DNA of 64,000 nucleotides from Saccharum officinarum (lineage: Eukaryota > Streptophyta > Magnoliopsida > Poales > Poaceae), in the NCBI GenBank assembly GCA_020631735.1, contig CM036159.1:99521670-99585669 (forward strand), given 5' to 3'. The notes under the pieces are model-generated. The model was not told the origin of the DNA. It saw only the letters and a program-made list of their open reading frames with translations, and ran no database searches. Below are positions 21,421 to 35,477 of this stretch, one piece after another. Position 1 is the stretch's first letter. Each line of letters starts with the position of its first letter. The position numbers and the translations under genes were made by a program.

Positions 21421-23718
21421 ATGTCGGGGGGAATTGCCCGCGGCCGCCTCGCCGAGGAGCGCAAGGCCTGGCGCAAGAACCACCCGCACGTACGCGCCCC
21501 TCGATTCTCCCTCCGCCCTGCCCTGATTCCGCTTTGCTGTCGCCGCCTGGCCGGGTTGTCTGATCTCTTCTGTTTGCTGTGGTGCTGCCGCAGGGTTTCG
21601 TCGCGAAGCCGGAGACGCTGCCCGACGGGACGGTGAACCTGATGATCTGGCACTGCACCATCCCCGGCAAACAAGGGGTAAGCGACCTGCGCTCAGGAAC
21701 CCTAGCTGTCTAGACCAATCGGTGCCTGCCCCTGCAGCTGCCCACTGTTTTTATCAGATCCCTCGCATGGTGAACTAGTCTTGTGTATATGTAGCAGCAT
21801 CAGTCTGTATCGTGGCGTTTTCAGTTCCTTCCTTGTGTGCCATGAGTTTGAGAGTTCCATTGGGATGATTGGTCCATAGGTTTAGTGAACTTTGTTATCG
21901 TAGTAACCTCATGCCATTAAATTACTTTTGAGGGTTGCAACATTGTTTTCACTGTATTGTGTAGGTTCTATTATTTGCAAGTGCTAGAGCAAGTACATTT
22001 TTGTTAAACTTATCATGTAGTTCCCCCAGTGCCATGGCCTGAATTGAGCTTTCGTTTCCTTATAGCTCACTATGACAAAAAGGTGGTTTCTTTATCATGG
22101 GTTCAACTGTTAACACCTATAGCTACACTATGGATCAATTTGAATGCTTGTTCTGCGTAAACAAATTGGTGGATGAGTTGTCTATATGCTTCAGATGAAT
22201 TGTTCATTTTTGTTAACTACAATTTCATACCACAGTCGACTGGGATACACTTCAATTGTTGAACTTGGAGTTAATTTAAGTTGTTCAACTAAATACAGGC
22301 GGTTTCTTTGAATATTGCTGTGTTCATATGTTTCATTTTTATAATCTGTACAGTTGTCTTTATTTCTGTAAAACTAATATGTTGAGAAAAATGGCACAGA
22401 ATGCTAAAACCCAATAGAAAAGGTTGCAATTTGGTTTAAGCTGCCTCTTAAGTAAGTTCTTGAGAAGTTTGTGGTAGGCCTAATGCTGTAAATGATGGTA
22501 ATGTTTGATCTTTGTCTTTGGTTGCTTACTAAATGGCACCTCGAATTTTGGATTGTGGGGTACCACTCTTAGTTTAGGTTTACTAGACTTTGTTGAAAAA
22601 TCTAAGTAACATCGGTGTTCTTTAGTTGAGCAAGGGTTTTCCAGCGTGCATATTGATATGATCACCTTACTAAGTTTGAGTGTGTTGTGAGTGTGTGGGT
22701 GTTGGTTTGTGTGTGGTGCTGTAAGACCACCTTTTTCCATTCTTAATATATTGATACACAGCTCTCCTGCGTGTTTGAGGGAAAAAAAAAAGATGATCAT
22801 TGTAATTCTACTAAATTAGTGAGTCCTGCCAGCCAGCTAGCCAGCTTGTAGTGAGACCTGAAGTCTGGTCATAGGAAATCCAATTTTTGCTCATTTGCTC
22901 TTTCTGCTATCAAGTGTGAGCAATGGAGGTACAACTAGGTCAGAATAGGTTTCTTTTCTTTTGATGAACTAAATTGTTTGATTTACTTGTTCTCTGTATT
23001 GGATGCTTTTAATTCTTTGTTTCAGGTTATATCATTGAATTTGTGCAAGGCTAGGATTCACCAACTTTAGTTGACAGTTGTTTGCATATTATTGTCATGT
23101 GTATGTTTATCGAAGCTGTCTGTAATAAGATAATGCAGTTTGAACATTTAACTGATTCCCATCGTTATTTCTTTTGCAGACTGATTGGGAGGGTGGATAC
23201 TTCCCTCTCACCCTTCATTTCAGTGAGGATTACCCTAGCAAGCCTCCCAAGTGCAAGTTCCCTCAGGGTTTCTTCCACCCAAATGTCTATCCTTCTGGAA
23301 CAGTCTGCCTCTCGATCCTTAATGAGGACAGCGTAAGCTTTGCAATCATTCTGTAGTGCTGTGTGATGCTGTACAGATTTCATGGCCTTACTGTTCCCTT
23401 TTTTTTTGTCAGGGTTGGAGACCAGCTATTACTGTTAAGCAGATTCTTGTCGGGATCCAGGACTTGCTAGATCAGCCAAATCCTGCTGACCCTGCTCAAA
23501 CAGATGGCTATCACCTTTTTATCCAGGTTAGTTAAAAGTGATGGACCACAAAAAAAGTGATGGACCACAACAAAGATATTGTTTGCCCAAAACCTTACTC
23601 AGTTTTGAAGTTCAGATAGCCAATCATGTTTGTAACATTTTATTTGGCTTTGCAGGATCCTACAGAATATAAGAGGCGTGTTAGACTGCAAGCGAAGCAG
23701 TATCCCGCGTTGGTCTGA
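21421..23718 (+). CDS. SCE1: SUMO-conjugating enzyme E2 (UBC9 ortholog)
   Basis: Encodes the E2 that takes SUMO from the SAE1/SAE2 E1 as a thioester and passes it to substrate lysines, mainly in the nucleus. Exons are 21421-21489, 21594-21677, 23180-23332, 23413-23526 and 23656-23718, all with GT-AG introns, giving 160 aa, the normal length for UBC9/SCE1. The catalytic cysteine is Cys94 in [15 protein letters not shown], with the E2 HPN motif just before it. The N-terminal [21 protein letters not shown] carries the UBC9 helix 1 signature that contacts SUMO and E1; [18 protein letters not shown] and the C-terminal helix are also conserved. The start is fixed by this conserved N-terminus. Intron 2 is long (1.5 kb). 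Two MITEs lie just upstream. No defect is visible; the gene looks functional. Confidence 0.97.
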
Positions 23719-24104
23719 GAACTTCGCCCTACTAGGGATCCATGCTGCACATCCGCATAGTTGTTGCTAGTGTCTTGAATGGAAGACCAAATGTAACATG
23801 GTGCTTTGAGAGTACCTATCGTTCTTGTGAACTGTCTTTTAACAGTGCTATTAACTGTTTGGAGTGTGTTATCTGCGGGATGATGTCAAAACCTTGATGT
23901 CTGGTTATCAAGAATTGATGTGTGTTGTCTGACAAATCTAAATCTATATCTGTTGGATACCTATTACCTATATTCAAATCCTTATTTGGGTAGGGTGTTG
24001 GTTTTTTTATCCAATCGAAATGGCTAGTGGACGATATGGGAATCCTTGTTATTTGGGTTTGGTGGTGTGGTGTTATCCAATTTAAATGTGTAGGGGACGG
24101 TATG
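23719..24104 (+). other. SCE1 3' untranslated and downstream region
   Basis: No further coding. T-rich sequence consistent with a 3' UTR; the exact polyadenylation site cannot be fixed by eye. Confidence 0.4.
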
Positions 24105-24286
24105 GGAAGTAGATTATATATGGCTAAGCCTTTCGCTGGAAGTAGATTATCTATGGGTAAGCCTTTCGCTGAAATCATCAATTAGTAGAAATATAGGGAT
24201 CAAGTAATACAATCATCTATTATTAGAAATATGTAGATCAAATAATACAATCATATATTATTAGAAATATGTAGATCAAATAATAC
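24105..24286 (+). repeat. Two short tandem arrays (33 bp x2, 38 bp x3)
   Basis: 24105-24170 holds two copies of a 33-bp unit with TAAGCCTTTCGCTG. 24173-24286 holds three 38-bp units with AGAAATATGTAGATCAA; the first unit is the most diverged. Located downstream of SCE1; no function evident. Confidence 0.85.
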
Positions 24287-25067
24287 AAAGTTTTTTTTTT
24301 GTTTTTATTAGATCACATGTTTATCTTACTGCGGTAGCGAAAATCCTAGGGTGAGAACATGACATTCTTATTTTTAATTTTATTGTCCTTTTGTCTTAGA
24401 GACTACATTTAAATCTATTGTCCTTTTGTCTTAGAGCCTACATTTAAATCTAGCCGTACCTGTTTGCATGAAGTAGCTGCCCATTATAAAAAAATCATCT
24501 CAACTAATTTTAGTCAATTTTGAGAAAATTTTATGGTGTGGATGATAGTTTTTTTTTAATTTTAGGATTTTTGGATCTACATTTAAATATAGACGCACCT
24601 GCACGAAGTAGCCGCTATCATACCGAGTTATCTTTGAAAGAAACAATTAAACGTGAGGATTTTATTTCTAGGTTTCAGCTTTTGACGTGTAGGTCGAGTA
24701 GTTAATTTGCATGGATGCGATAGTTCACGGGGTACAGCTTTGACATGAAACTTACACACATATAGAGCACATATATATGTATAAAATGGTAGAATAGAAG
24801 CTAGTAGTTCAACTAAAAGCAATAAATATGGATAAAATTAATCGTTATCCAATGGGTATGGATAAGATTAGGGATGGCGAGGAATAGATAATGGTGATAT
24901 GCGTTTGAATCGTGGACAAGCATGAACCTTCTAGCTTCTAGGTATTAGGTTTATTAAAACTTGCTCAGGTTTCCTCGTATGAGAACATTGGAAGCATGGG
25001 TGGCTGACTGTTGATGTATGCTTTGTAAAAAAAACCTCAAGTTTTTTAGAAACTAACATGCGGTTTA
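24287..25067. other. Intergenic, no gene seen
   Basis: A/T-rich sequence with a short local duplication near 24385-24450 (CCTTTTGTCTTAGAG occurs twice). No exon or RNA gene recognised. Confidence 0.35.
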
Positions 25068-25349
25068 GGCTCCGTTTGACAGAGCTCTCAGAGACGATTC
25101 TCTGTTGAATCCAGCATGAGCTCTGCCAAACAGTTTTTTCAGAGATAAGTGATTCTCTGAAATGAACTTGGAGGCTGAGAGCTAAAAAAAAGTAGTCTTT
25201 CCTGATTCTGTGAAGTGATTCTCCATCATGATTTTAAGAGTTTATGCTAAAAAATCAAAGAGAATCACTTACAACCACAGAATCATTTCTCTCAGAGAAT
25301 CAGCTTCCATAGATAATCAGAATCAGATGGAGCTCTAACAAACATGCCC
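25068..25349. mobile_element. Tourist-type MITE, 282 bp
   Basis: Ends GGCTCCGTTTGACAGAGCTC and GGAGCTCTAACAAACATGCCC, with TTA at 25065-25067 and 25350-25352. Many internal AGAATCA/TGATTCT pairs make it strongly self-complementary. Confidence 0.8.
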
Positions 25350-25352
25350 TTA

Positions 25353-26679
25353 CTTTACCTGGCTCGATGCCGCTGCCACCTCTCACGTATCACCGACGAC
25401 CCTCTCAGCTCGCCATCATCGCTCTTCTACTTACGGTATTATTAACTGTTCGCCATTATTAGGATTGACACCTCATTAGATAACAGTTTTACTATTGCCC
25501 TTACGTTTTTGCCAGTATAAAGAGAAAAGGTTTACAAATTTACCACATTTACTTACGTGGCACGCCGGCCACGCATGCCAGCATGAATACGAATCAGCAG
25601 GTCACGTGAAATATCCATCCTGACCCTCCCCTCTTCCTACACACCAACGCGGCCCACTCGTCTGCTTGCCCCATTCTCCCATATGAACGCCACCTTCCGC
25701 GGGTGGTCAAGATGATTGATAAGTTGCTACCTGCCATTTGCATCTCACTACCTTAGCACGTACCTTAGTATTTGTTTTCTGTTATTGTGACCTTTGATTG
25801 GTGTTTCCCATTCATGTAAATGCCATTGGGGATTTCTCGGGATGCTCCCTCTTCTATTTATCGCCTAATATTTTTTCTGGTTTGATTTTTTCAATGCCTA
25901 TATAAATTATGACCGAGATATTTTGGTATATTTAGCTGCATATTCATGCAACTTAATTACTTATGGTATGATTCAAAAATAATATTATTTCACATTTTAG
26001 TGGGAATTTTATTACTCTTGAACAATTATGCAAAATCATTAATGCTCAATTTTCTTAAATTTATATTTGTCGTTAAATATGCACCTTTTTCCAAATACAA
26101 AGTTACGTTAGTTTGTTTTGATGTTCCAAGAACCTTTATGCGTATAGTAATGACATATGGATGACATTTGCTTCACTTTTGACATTGCCTATGGTTTCTT
26201 CTTAATTATGTTTTACCTCTCCTGTAGTTTTGTGCAAACCTCAAAATGCTAGCTTTGGGGCCAAAAAGGAGTTATTGGATGATGACATCGACGATGAGCA
26301 GGAGGCACAAAAGATGGGGTGGAAGTGGAAGACTGTCCAATAAGAAGCTGGGGCACATGACAAAGACAACATACCTCAAAACCAATCTGAATAGGCCTGA
26401 TTGTAGAGTTGCTTGTGATTTTGTTTGACAGTTGTGTACACAATATTATTATAGTTATGTGTTACCAACATTAAGTTTTGTTCTTCTAATGTTATGTAAA
26501 ATTACTCTTCGATATATTTAATAACAACCAATGGTGAATCGGATTTTGTAGTCGATCTTTAAAACAATATTTGCATATTTACGTTTTTTAGAAAATAAAG
26601 TGTTATGATTTATATCAATATCAATGTATGAAGCAATTCTTTGATGACCTGTTGAAATTAAGACCGCGGACAAGGTGCC
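25353..26679. other. Intergenic, no gene seen
   Basis: Mostly A/T-rich. Short frames at 25946-26164 and 26246-26443 have no recognisable domain. The CACTA transposon begins at 26683. Confidence 0.35.
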
Positions 26680-26904
26680 CTTCACTACCGGACACAGGAG
26701 CTTTGCCGAGGGCCTACCTCTTTACCGAGAGTCAAATATCAGGCTCTCGGCAAAGAATCCTTTGCCGGCTCGGCAAAGGATTCTTTGCCGAGAGCTCGAC
26801 TCTCGGTACAAACAGAACCTCGGCAAAGCCTCAACCCCACAAACGGCCCACTTACGTCGTCATCTTTGCCGAGAGCCTGCTGTTAGGCTCTCGGCAAACT
26901 TTTT

Positions 26905-28230
<1,326 letters not shown>

Positions 28231-28239
28231 AGGATATCT

Positions 28240-28570
28240 GAATCAAAACCACCACCCGCGCCCCTCACCCCTCACAACGCACCGGCCGCCCCTCACCCGC
28301 GCCCCTCACCCCTCACCTCTCGCCCGCGCCGCCCCCGCCAGGCCGTGCCCCGCCGCCGCACCGGCGCCGCCGCCCGGCCGCGTCCTCGCCCCGGCCCGAC
28401 CGCACCCCCACACTGCCGCGCCCCCGCCCCCGCGGCGCCGCCGGCCGCCGCCGTCCACGGAGGGGAATCCAGGGAGGGCCCGACGGGAGGAGCGACCCGG
28501 CATGTTCAGGTACTTCCTCCCTCTCCCTCCCCCCTCCCTGTCCCTCCCTCCCTCCCACCCTCCCACAAGT
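28240..28570 (+). other. GC-rich segment inside the CACTA element, origin unknown
   Basis: About 300 bp with very high C/G content and repeats of CCCCTCACCC, ending near a CAG|GTACTT splice-donor-like site. It may be the promoter and first exon of the transposon's own gene, or a captured host exon. Frames exist on both strands, so no protein can be chosen. Confidence 0.35.
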
Positions 28571-29459
28571 TGCTCATCTGGTTTGTATTGCACCTGTTGC
28601 TCATTAGTTGTAGTCATTGTCTTGCTAGCAGATAGAGGTAGTCCTCGGTAGGCATATGTACAGTCAAGTTTTGCATTGGCTATGTGTGTTGTGATTTAGG
28701 TTTCCTTTCCCTGGGACGGATCAGAGCACATGTACTGTGGCGATATAGCTGTTTCAATAGCGTAGTTGCCAAACTTTTTGTGTGCTATATGAACCAGGGA
28801 ACCCGCTTTGCAGCAGAGATTTGTTTCTGTGTTTCTGCTGCCAGTAGTCACCCGACAGCTAAATCTTTTGAGTGTTACTATGGCCTTGTAGTTCTGACTT
28901 TTGAAAAGTATGTTGACATAAGAAAAGCAAACGAAATTTGCAAGTTTATGTAGGCGAAGTAAACCACAAATTGTACCCTGTAGTCACTCAATCTGAATAA
29001 CTTTATGCCTGGCAACAGAAAGACAAGTATTTCTGGACATATAATCAATTCCTATGCAATGCACTAGTTAGGGTTAAAGCCTCAAATACCCAACTAATCG
29101 GCAAATGAAGATAATTGAGGATTGCAAAATCAAGTTGCAAGTATGTACCTTTATCAAATTAAGTATTATGATAGGATGTCCATATCGCCGGGCGAGATCA
29201 TCAAAATGTAATTTTGTTGCTTCATATGTGGGATCATATCTCTGTACTGCAGCGAAATTTTACGGTGAGAAAGAAGTGTTAATATTTTTTGTTGGATGTA
29301 TATGTTCTCTTTGTCATGAGTGGGTTTTGTGCATATTTGCTAATACCTGAGATGTATATACTCAGGCCTAGATCCTCACAAGGAAAATGAAAACAGGTGC
29401 TACTCATAACAAATTTTATTCATTTCAAGGCCTAAAAGAATAGTTAGATTTGAAGTTGA

Positions 29460-29670
29460 TCCTGACTTGGATATCTCAGTTATCTAAGTTTGTAGTTGGC
29501 CTGTGTGTTCGTGTTGGGTGTCTTTTTTGGCGGTCTTTGTGATCTTTAGTGGGGCGTGGCAAGGTTTAGCTGGTCTCTGTGTGTGGTCTCATTGAAAACT
29601 GGTATACCCAGTTTGTATCAAACCTTAATTGGCTTTTTTAAAAGCCGAGTAAATCTCCTTTCAAAAAAAA
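29460..29670 (+). mobile_element. Poly(A) retroposon, 211 bp, nested in CACTA
   Basis: Flanked by a 13-bp direct repeat GATTTGAAGTTGA (29447-29459) and GATTTAAAGTTGA (29671-29683), one mismatch. The insert ends AAATCTCCTTTC followed by eight A. Consistent with a 5'-truncated LINE or a SINE inserted on the plus strand after the CACTA element. Confidence 0.75.
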
Positions 29671-30117
29671 GATTTAAAGTTGAATAGTGCATCAAGCATC
29701 TAATAGCCAAACCTCAAGACCATGACAAGTGAATTGAGGGACAGTTCTATACTGTATTTATTTAAATTTGCACACATCTAATGACAAGTGCATGTTGATG
29801 GTCTGTGAATTGCGAGCATAACATGCATGTGAGCACCCTGAACTCGATCTAATACATAGTAGTTTCATGATCTTGCCAATGTCATCCTTTATGTTCTCTT
29901 GAGCCAGTCTTGCACATAGTGTCCGCACCACTTCTTTCCTGATAGGCATTCTTGCTGTGTCACTATAGCTAGCAGTACAGGCGTAGGTACAGCGGGTACT
30001 TAAATTGATCATGAATATACTGATATACTTGTGTCTAAAATATGTGCTCAACTCCAATATACATTTTCATTATTATATTAGTTATTGATAAAATTATCTA
30101 GAAACATCATACTAATT

Positions 30118-30254
30118 GCTCTAATGTCTTTGTGTCACGAATGGATGAAGAAGCAATAATAGACTTTACCATTGAGTTTTTGCTTCCTCTTGTGTACTCT
30201 CTTTCCCTTCATTCGTTGATTAACGATCAATAAGCTGAACCTTTTTCTAAAAAA
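30118..30254 (+). mobile_element. Possible small retroposon, 137 bp
   Basis: Flanked by ATACTAATT at 30109-30117 and 30255-30263, with CTTTTTCTAAAAAA at the right end. The repeats are short and A/T-rich, so chance is a real alternative. Confidence 0.3.
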
Positions 30255-30689
30255 ATACTAATTACATTGTTACTTCACATTGACTCATGCATGAATGATT
30301 GAATATGAACTGGAACCTTGATTTTGATCTGCCATATAGCAAGTTCATTTCTCGCATTCATGTGCTAGCTAGATTTTCTCAAAATCACCCATGGCTGGAG
30401 AATACATTCATTCGATAGATCCTATATATAAGATGTAAACCAAATATATATTCCTTGAACAAAGGGTGGGATTAAGGATGTATCCTAGCTGTACAGATCA
30501 GTTGATCATGGGCAAGGATGAGAGTACGTCAGTCTTCTATAGCTCTATTGTGCAGTCCAATTTATTAAATTCACTTTGTGGCAAAACTGATGACTATAAT
30601 TAATGTGGCAAGTTCTCAATCTCAGCGCACGATGCATATATATTTAACAGAACACTTTGTTGAAAAGGCTGTGCATATACATATATTGT

Positions 30690-31111
30690 GGCTCAACAGG
30701 CCACGACAGGTTTATTACACGCCATATGCGTGCAAAAGCAAAGAGCATATCTTGGGTTGGTATATTGTGCACAAGATATCGCCACATGCTAAACTACCTC
30801 TCCCCAACGATGAGGATTATAACTTCAACACAAACACGTATGATGGGGAGTTCTTTCAAGAAGCTGGGCTACCAGGGACGTTCACGATAGACTTAACCGA
30901 AGCGATGGAAATGAAAGTAGAGAATGATGACGAGAACGCTGGGGATGAGGTGGTAAATGAGAAGGACATACAAATGCTAGAACGATTCCTTTTAGGCGAA
31001 GCAAATGAAGACGACCTCCCGTCTTCGGATACTGAGGAGTACTTAGACATGGTTGACAGCGATGATGACACTTATGCTCCGGCTAATCCCGATGATGCAG
31101 ATTATTTCTAA
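30690..31111 (+). pseudogene. TNP2 transposase remnant (C-terminal part)
   Basis: An open stretch ending at a stop at 31109-31111 reads RQVYYTPYACKSKEHILGWY, then KLPLPNDEDYNF, GEFFQEAGLPG and an acidic tail EEYLDMVDSDDDTY. This pattern is the C-terminal region following the catalytic TNP2 domain in plant En/Spm transposases. The frame is nominally open from 30578 but the earlier part is unlike the family. The DDE catalytic region is missing, so no active transposase can be made. Confidence 0.75.
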
Positions 31112-31776
31112 TTCACGTAATATTATGTTATATTCTACTCCTGTTATGTTTTTTCTTAGGATCTAGGGTTTTATTTATTTTGCATATATTTCATTATGTT
31201 ATTTCTAATACAATATTGTTTGTTCTGTTTAAATGCAGGAGGTCGAGCCAAGATGCCGGACGGACGTCAGAGGTCGATGAGCTCTCTGTACCGGGCCTCG
31301 CAGGACGACGGGCCATCTCGGCCAAGGAGGGGTCGCCGCCGAAGGGAGCCGACTCCACCGGAGGACGAGGTGCCGGCCACGCCCGAGGCCGAGGCTCAGG
31401 CGGACGAGGGGCAGGAGGACCCCGAGCAGGAGGATGAGCCGTCGGCCGAGGCAGGCGAGGGTTCGGCTGCCTCAGGGGCGTCCACGCCCTACTTGCGAGG
31501 TCCCGCCAGCCTCCCGGCCCGACCGATACCACTTCACCAACGCCCAGTGATCCGCCCCGTTAGACAAAGGCACATGTTTTAACTACTCATTCATATGATA
31601 TGTTCAAAATTGAATAGAAACTAATAATCTTTTTGTATCACTTGTGCAGGCATTGGGAGTTTGTGGAGGGTCGCGGCCGCAACCCAATGGCATCCTGGGT
31701 CTCTTGTGCCGCGAGCACTACCCCGGCATAGTACAGTATGCCGGAAAGACAGAGTCAGCCTACACCTTTGACCACT

Positions 31777-33699
31777 TGAAAGGTCTTGATGGCTAGAGGG
31801 GGGTGAATAGCCTTTTAAAATTTTCTACAAAGACAAGCTAAACAAGTTTATCAATATAATAAATAGCGAGATGCGAGTTTTACTTAGCCTACGGGGTGTT
31901 TTCAAGCCACCTATCCAATTCACAATTCTAGTATATTGGCACTCAACCGCACAAGTCAAACCGAGAAGGTAACTACAACTACAACTAGCAAGGTACACAA
32001 AAGAGCTACTCTAGTAAAGCTAACTAGCTAGCAAAGATAACTAAGAAAGTAATGCGGAGTTGAGTTAGGAGAGTTTCACCGAGGGGCGAAGTATTGAGCC
32101 AACCAATATGATCAACAATGAGTACCAAGACAACCGAACACCGGGATCAATCAATCACAATATGAAAGTGATGACACGAAGATTTATCCCGAGGTTCACG
32201 TGCTTGCCGGCACGCTAGTCCCCGTTGTGTCCCTCTTCACCACGTGGTTCGGTGGCTAATCGGTCTCACACCGAGCCTCTCAAAAGGCGCCACAAGAACC
32301 TATCAAATGGCAAAAGGTTGCAATGACACGAGCAATTTACTAATGTCGCCTTTGGCGCTTCGCCGAGGTAGACACAAACCCCTCACAATCACCGGAGGTG
32401 GCCAAGAACAATCACCAACTCTTGCCAACGCCTCCAAGCTGCTCCAAGCCGTCTAGGTGGCGGCAACCACCAAGAGAAACAAGAATCCCGCAGCAAATTA
32501 ACCACCAAGTGCCAACTAGATGCAATCTTACAATGCAAATACACTTGGATCACTCAATCTCACTTCGAATATGCAAAGAAGCAAGAGAGATGAGTGGGAG
32601 GGGAGTTGCTTAGCTCAAAGTGCTCACAAGTATGTCAAATGTCCAAGAGAGAGAGCCTTGAGCCGGCCAACGAGTATTTATAGACGTACCCCTTCGAATA
32701 TAGCCGTTACGCACTTGAAACAGCCGAAGTTGCGCTGACCGGACGCGCTGGTCAAACTGACCGGACGCGCCGATCGCACAACGGCTACTTTCACGAACCA
32801 CCGACCGGACGCGCTGCACGCAATGACCGGACGCGCGAAGCTCGACCGGACGCGCTGGTCCCGTGATGGACCGGACGCGCTGGTCAAGCCTGAGCAGCGC
32901 ACAACGAAACAACGACCGGACGCGCTGGAGAACTAACCGGACGCTACAGTGCCAGCGTCCGGTTGGAGTCTAGTAAGCTCCCTGATCGACCGGACGCGTC
33001 CGGTCGACTGTGACCGGACGCGCCACCGCGTCCGATCAAAAACCCAAAACACGCGCAAACACTGAACACTGACCGGACGCGTCCGATCAAACAGGGACCA
33101 CGTCCGGTCCAGCGTCCGGTCACCACTGTGACCTTCGTTCGCTTCCGTTTGATTTCCGACTTCCGGCGTAGTGGAAAATAGTCGTTTCAACTCCTCGAAA
33201 ACGCCTGAATCCCGCCTCGCAAGCTCGGCGGGAGGGAAAGAGGACCCAAACCCTCTCTACCGCTCAAACTCCACTGCCTTCGCAAATATGCTAACACTAC
33301 CAAGTGATCTCGTCATGTGCGAGTGTGTTAGCATTTTCACAATCATTTTTCGAGGCGTTATTAGTTCTATCCAAATGCATATGATTATGAAATGCACATC
33401 TAGAGGCACTTAGGAGTTTAATAGCTGCGTCATTCCCCTCTTTATAGTACGGCTATCTATCCTATAATGTAACCACACCCACTAGGTGTCTTGGTTACTA
33501 AAACACAACCCTTAAGCATATACCTTTACCTTGATCACGTAGGGTTGCATCCAAATCCAAGTGTGGCCATCATGATCACCATATCCATCTTGCCACCAAC
33601 CTTGAAATGTACTAATCCTCATATGCTACATACAACTTAGGCATAGGATTAGTACTTAGGCATTGTCACTAATTACCAACACCAAACATAGGACTTTCA
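31777..33699 (+). mobile_element. Solo LTR, 1923 bp, inside the TNPA-like gene
   Basis: Begins TGAAAGGTCTTGATGGC and ends ATAGGACTTTCA, with an exact 5-bp duplication CCACT at 31772-31776 and 33700-33704. TG...CA ends and a 5-bp duplication define an LTR; no internal domain is present. Removing it rejoins the TNPA-like reading frame (FDH|YTVALDPD), which confirms the boundaries. A TATA-like GAGTATTTATAGACG lies near 32668. It contains the GACCGGACGCG array. Confidence 0.88.
32735..33125. repeat. Irregular GACCGGACGCG array within the LTR
   Basis: About 15 copies of GACCGGACGCG or its complement CGCGTCCGGTC, spaced irregularly by 10-40 bp. Several copies are back-to-back, forming the palindrome GACCGGACGCGTCCGGTC. 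Downstream of the TATA-like box of the LTR. Composition differs sharply from the A/T-rich rest of the LTR. Confidence 0.85.
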
Positions 33700-35289
33700 C
33701 CACTACACCGTCGCCCTAGACCCGGACTACCCAAACAAGGCGGCGAGGGTTAGAGCGAAGCTGTGGGTAAGTCTTCGTCACACAACATCGCATTCATCGT
33801 ACTTTTCTTGAATTACTTAGAGTTTGTATTGCATCTGTATGCAGGACTTCTATAGGTGCGAGCAGGGGAAGGAGGCACAGGCGGAGGTGGTGAGTACAAG
33901 GTCCTGCAGGAAGCTCGTCATCAACATCATCTACGAGGCGAGACTTCAGGCCATCGTCAACTACAACGCCTCGGTCGAAGGACGGAGGGTGTCGAAGGTC
34001 GAGGCGAGAGGCATGACGCTGAGCCGGGCGCAATACATTCAGGTAAGTGATTCCTTTTGAGATTAAGCTATGCTCATTTCATCTGACGCTTATATGTGAA
34101 ATACTTGATGATGTGCAGATGGTCCCCCAATGGTGCCAGTCGTTTCCCGAGTGCTGGGAGATGATCGTGGACCGGTGGCTCTCTGAAGAGTGGACCGCCC
34201 AGCACGCCGAGGCCTGGGAGGCGCGTCTATAGATGTCAGGTGTACCACACCACCAAGGCAACTGCAACCTCGTCGAGTACGCACAAGCTTGGGTACGTGA
34301 AACACTTTATGTATTGTAACGCTCAAATGTTGCCTAATTACTAATCATCTTGTTGTCTTCCTCGCAGACGGCGTCACACGATGGCCAGCCTTGCAGCACG
34401 TTCATGGCATACGCCATGTCCCACAAGGGCAAGGCCACCGCACCGGAGACCTCCTACAACCCCGACGACCCCCCCGAGGCATACTCCAACTCCAGCGTCC
34501 ACACCCGCCTCACTGACTACACAGAGGCGGCAAGGGCGGTCCATGGGGTTGACTTTGATCCGGCCAGCGAGGATCTGGACGGAAGCCTCGTGATGAGGGT
34601 CGGAGGAGGGAAGAAGCACGGGCGGTATTGGCTTGGCGACGGCGTCATCGACTCGTCCTCCACTCCCACTCTATCCCAGCTCCGAGCGCAGACCACGAGC
34701 GGGAGCGTCCCCATACGCCCACGCCCGTCGCCTTCGCAGTCGCCGGTCGCCGAGCTCGAGGTTATTTTTGTTTTACTCGTCGTACATCGATGTTTAAATG
34801 TTTGCATTGTTCTAACATTCCCTTTGTATTATCGCAGGCCCGCCTGAAAAGAGAAAGGGAGGAGCGCCAGCTTGCCGAGGCCCAGATGCGGTCCCAGATG
34901 GAGGCCTGATTGGAGGCCCAAGCTAAGCAGATGCAAGATCTCATCACGTTCATGGCCTCCCAGGGCATGCAGGTGCCCGCGGCGTTCATGGCTCCACCGC
35001 CGTCTCAGAACGCGGATGCTACTCCTGTGAGTATCGATTCCTCAGTGTTTTGTTTCTGCACTTGCTTGTCTGACATAGACATCTAATTTTTGCAGCCTCC
35101 GTCGGCGGGTTCGAACAACCCGCAAGCGCCTAGATGGAACACGCCCGGGGGTCAAGGCGGGACTGCTTCTCCGGGGTGGCCAGGGCAAGATTGGCCATGA
35201 GTGTGTTTAGAATGTCGTCTCTAGTAGATTGTGAACTCTAGAATGAATACTTATTATGTTTCGATGATAACTTGTGATGGTTAACTTTC

Positions 35290-35445
35290 GTTTGGTTCAA
35301 ATATTGTGATGAATGTGATATATGCGTGGTGTATGTGAACGTGACATATATGTGATGAATGTGATATGTACATGTGATATATGTGTTTATACGTGATGAA
35401 TGTGATTTATATGTGATGAATGTGATTTGTATGTGTAATGAAATA
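35290..35445 (+). repeat. Degenerate GTGATGAATGTGATAT minisatellite
   Basis: Imperfect repetition of ATGTGATGAATGTGAT with variable spacing, just downstream of the TNPA-like gene's last exon and before the right subterminal repeats. Confidence 0.7.
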
Positions 35446-35477
35446 GAAAATTAGAAGAAAAAAACAAAATTTCCCAC

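Larger units (their letters stand above)
28571..30560. other. CACTA interior without recognisable coding
   Basis: A/T-rich sequence where the N-terminal and catalytic parts of a TNP2 transposase would be expected; none is found. It holds a small retroposon (29460-29670) and a doubtful one (30118-30254). Confidence 0.4.
31253..35200 (+). pseudogene. TNPA-like second gene of the CACTA element, broken
   Basis: Plus-strand exon-like blocks resemble the plant En/Spm accessory protein family. They are: 31253-31570 (acidic/Pro-rich start after an ATG), 31650-31776 continued at 33700-33768 (ILGLLCREHYPG, DYPNKAARVRAKLW), 33842-34042, 34118-34291 (SEEWTAQHAEAWEAR, then PHHQGNCNLVEYAQAW), 34368-34760, 34838-35025 (coiled-coil-like REREERQLAEAQMRSQMEA) and 35097-35200 ending DWP stop. 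Damage seen: a frame change near 31690, a solo LTR inserted at 31777, and in-frame stops at 34230-34232 and just after 34906. TNPA proteins bind the subterminal repeats; this copy cannot. Confidence 0.7.

Noticed and set aside
32735..33125. GACCGGACGCG array as a CRISPR or satellite
   Set aside because: Spacing is irregular, both orientations occur, and it sits inside an LTR bounded by target duplications.
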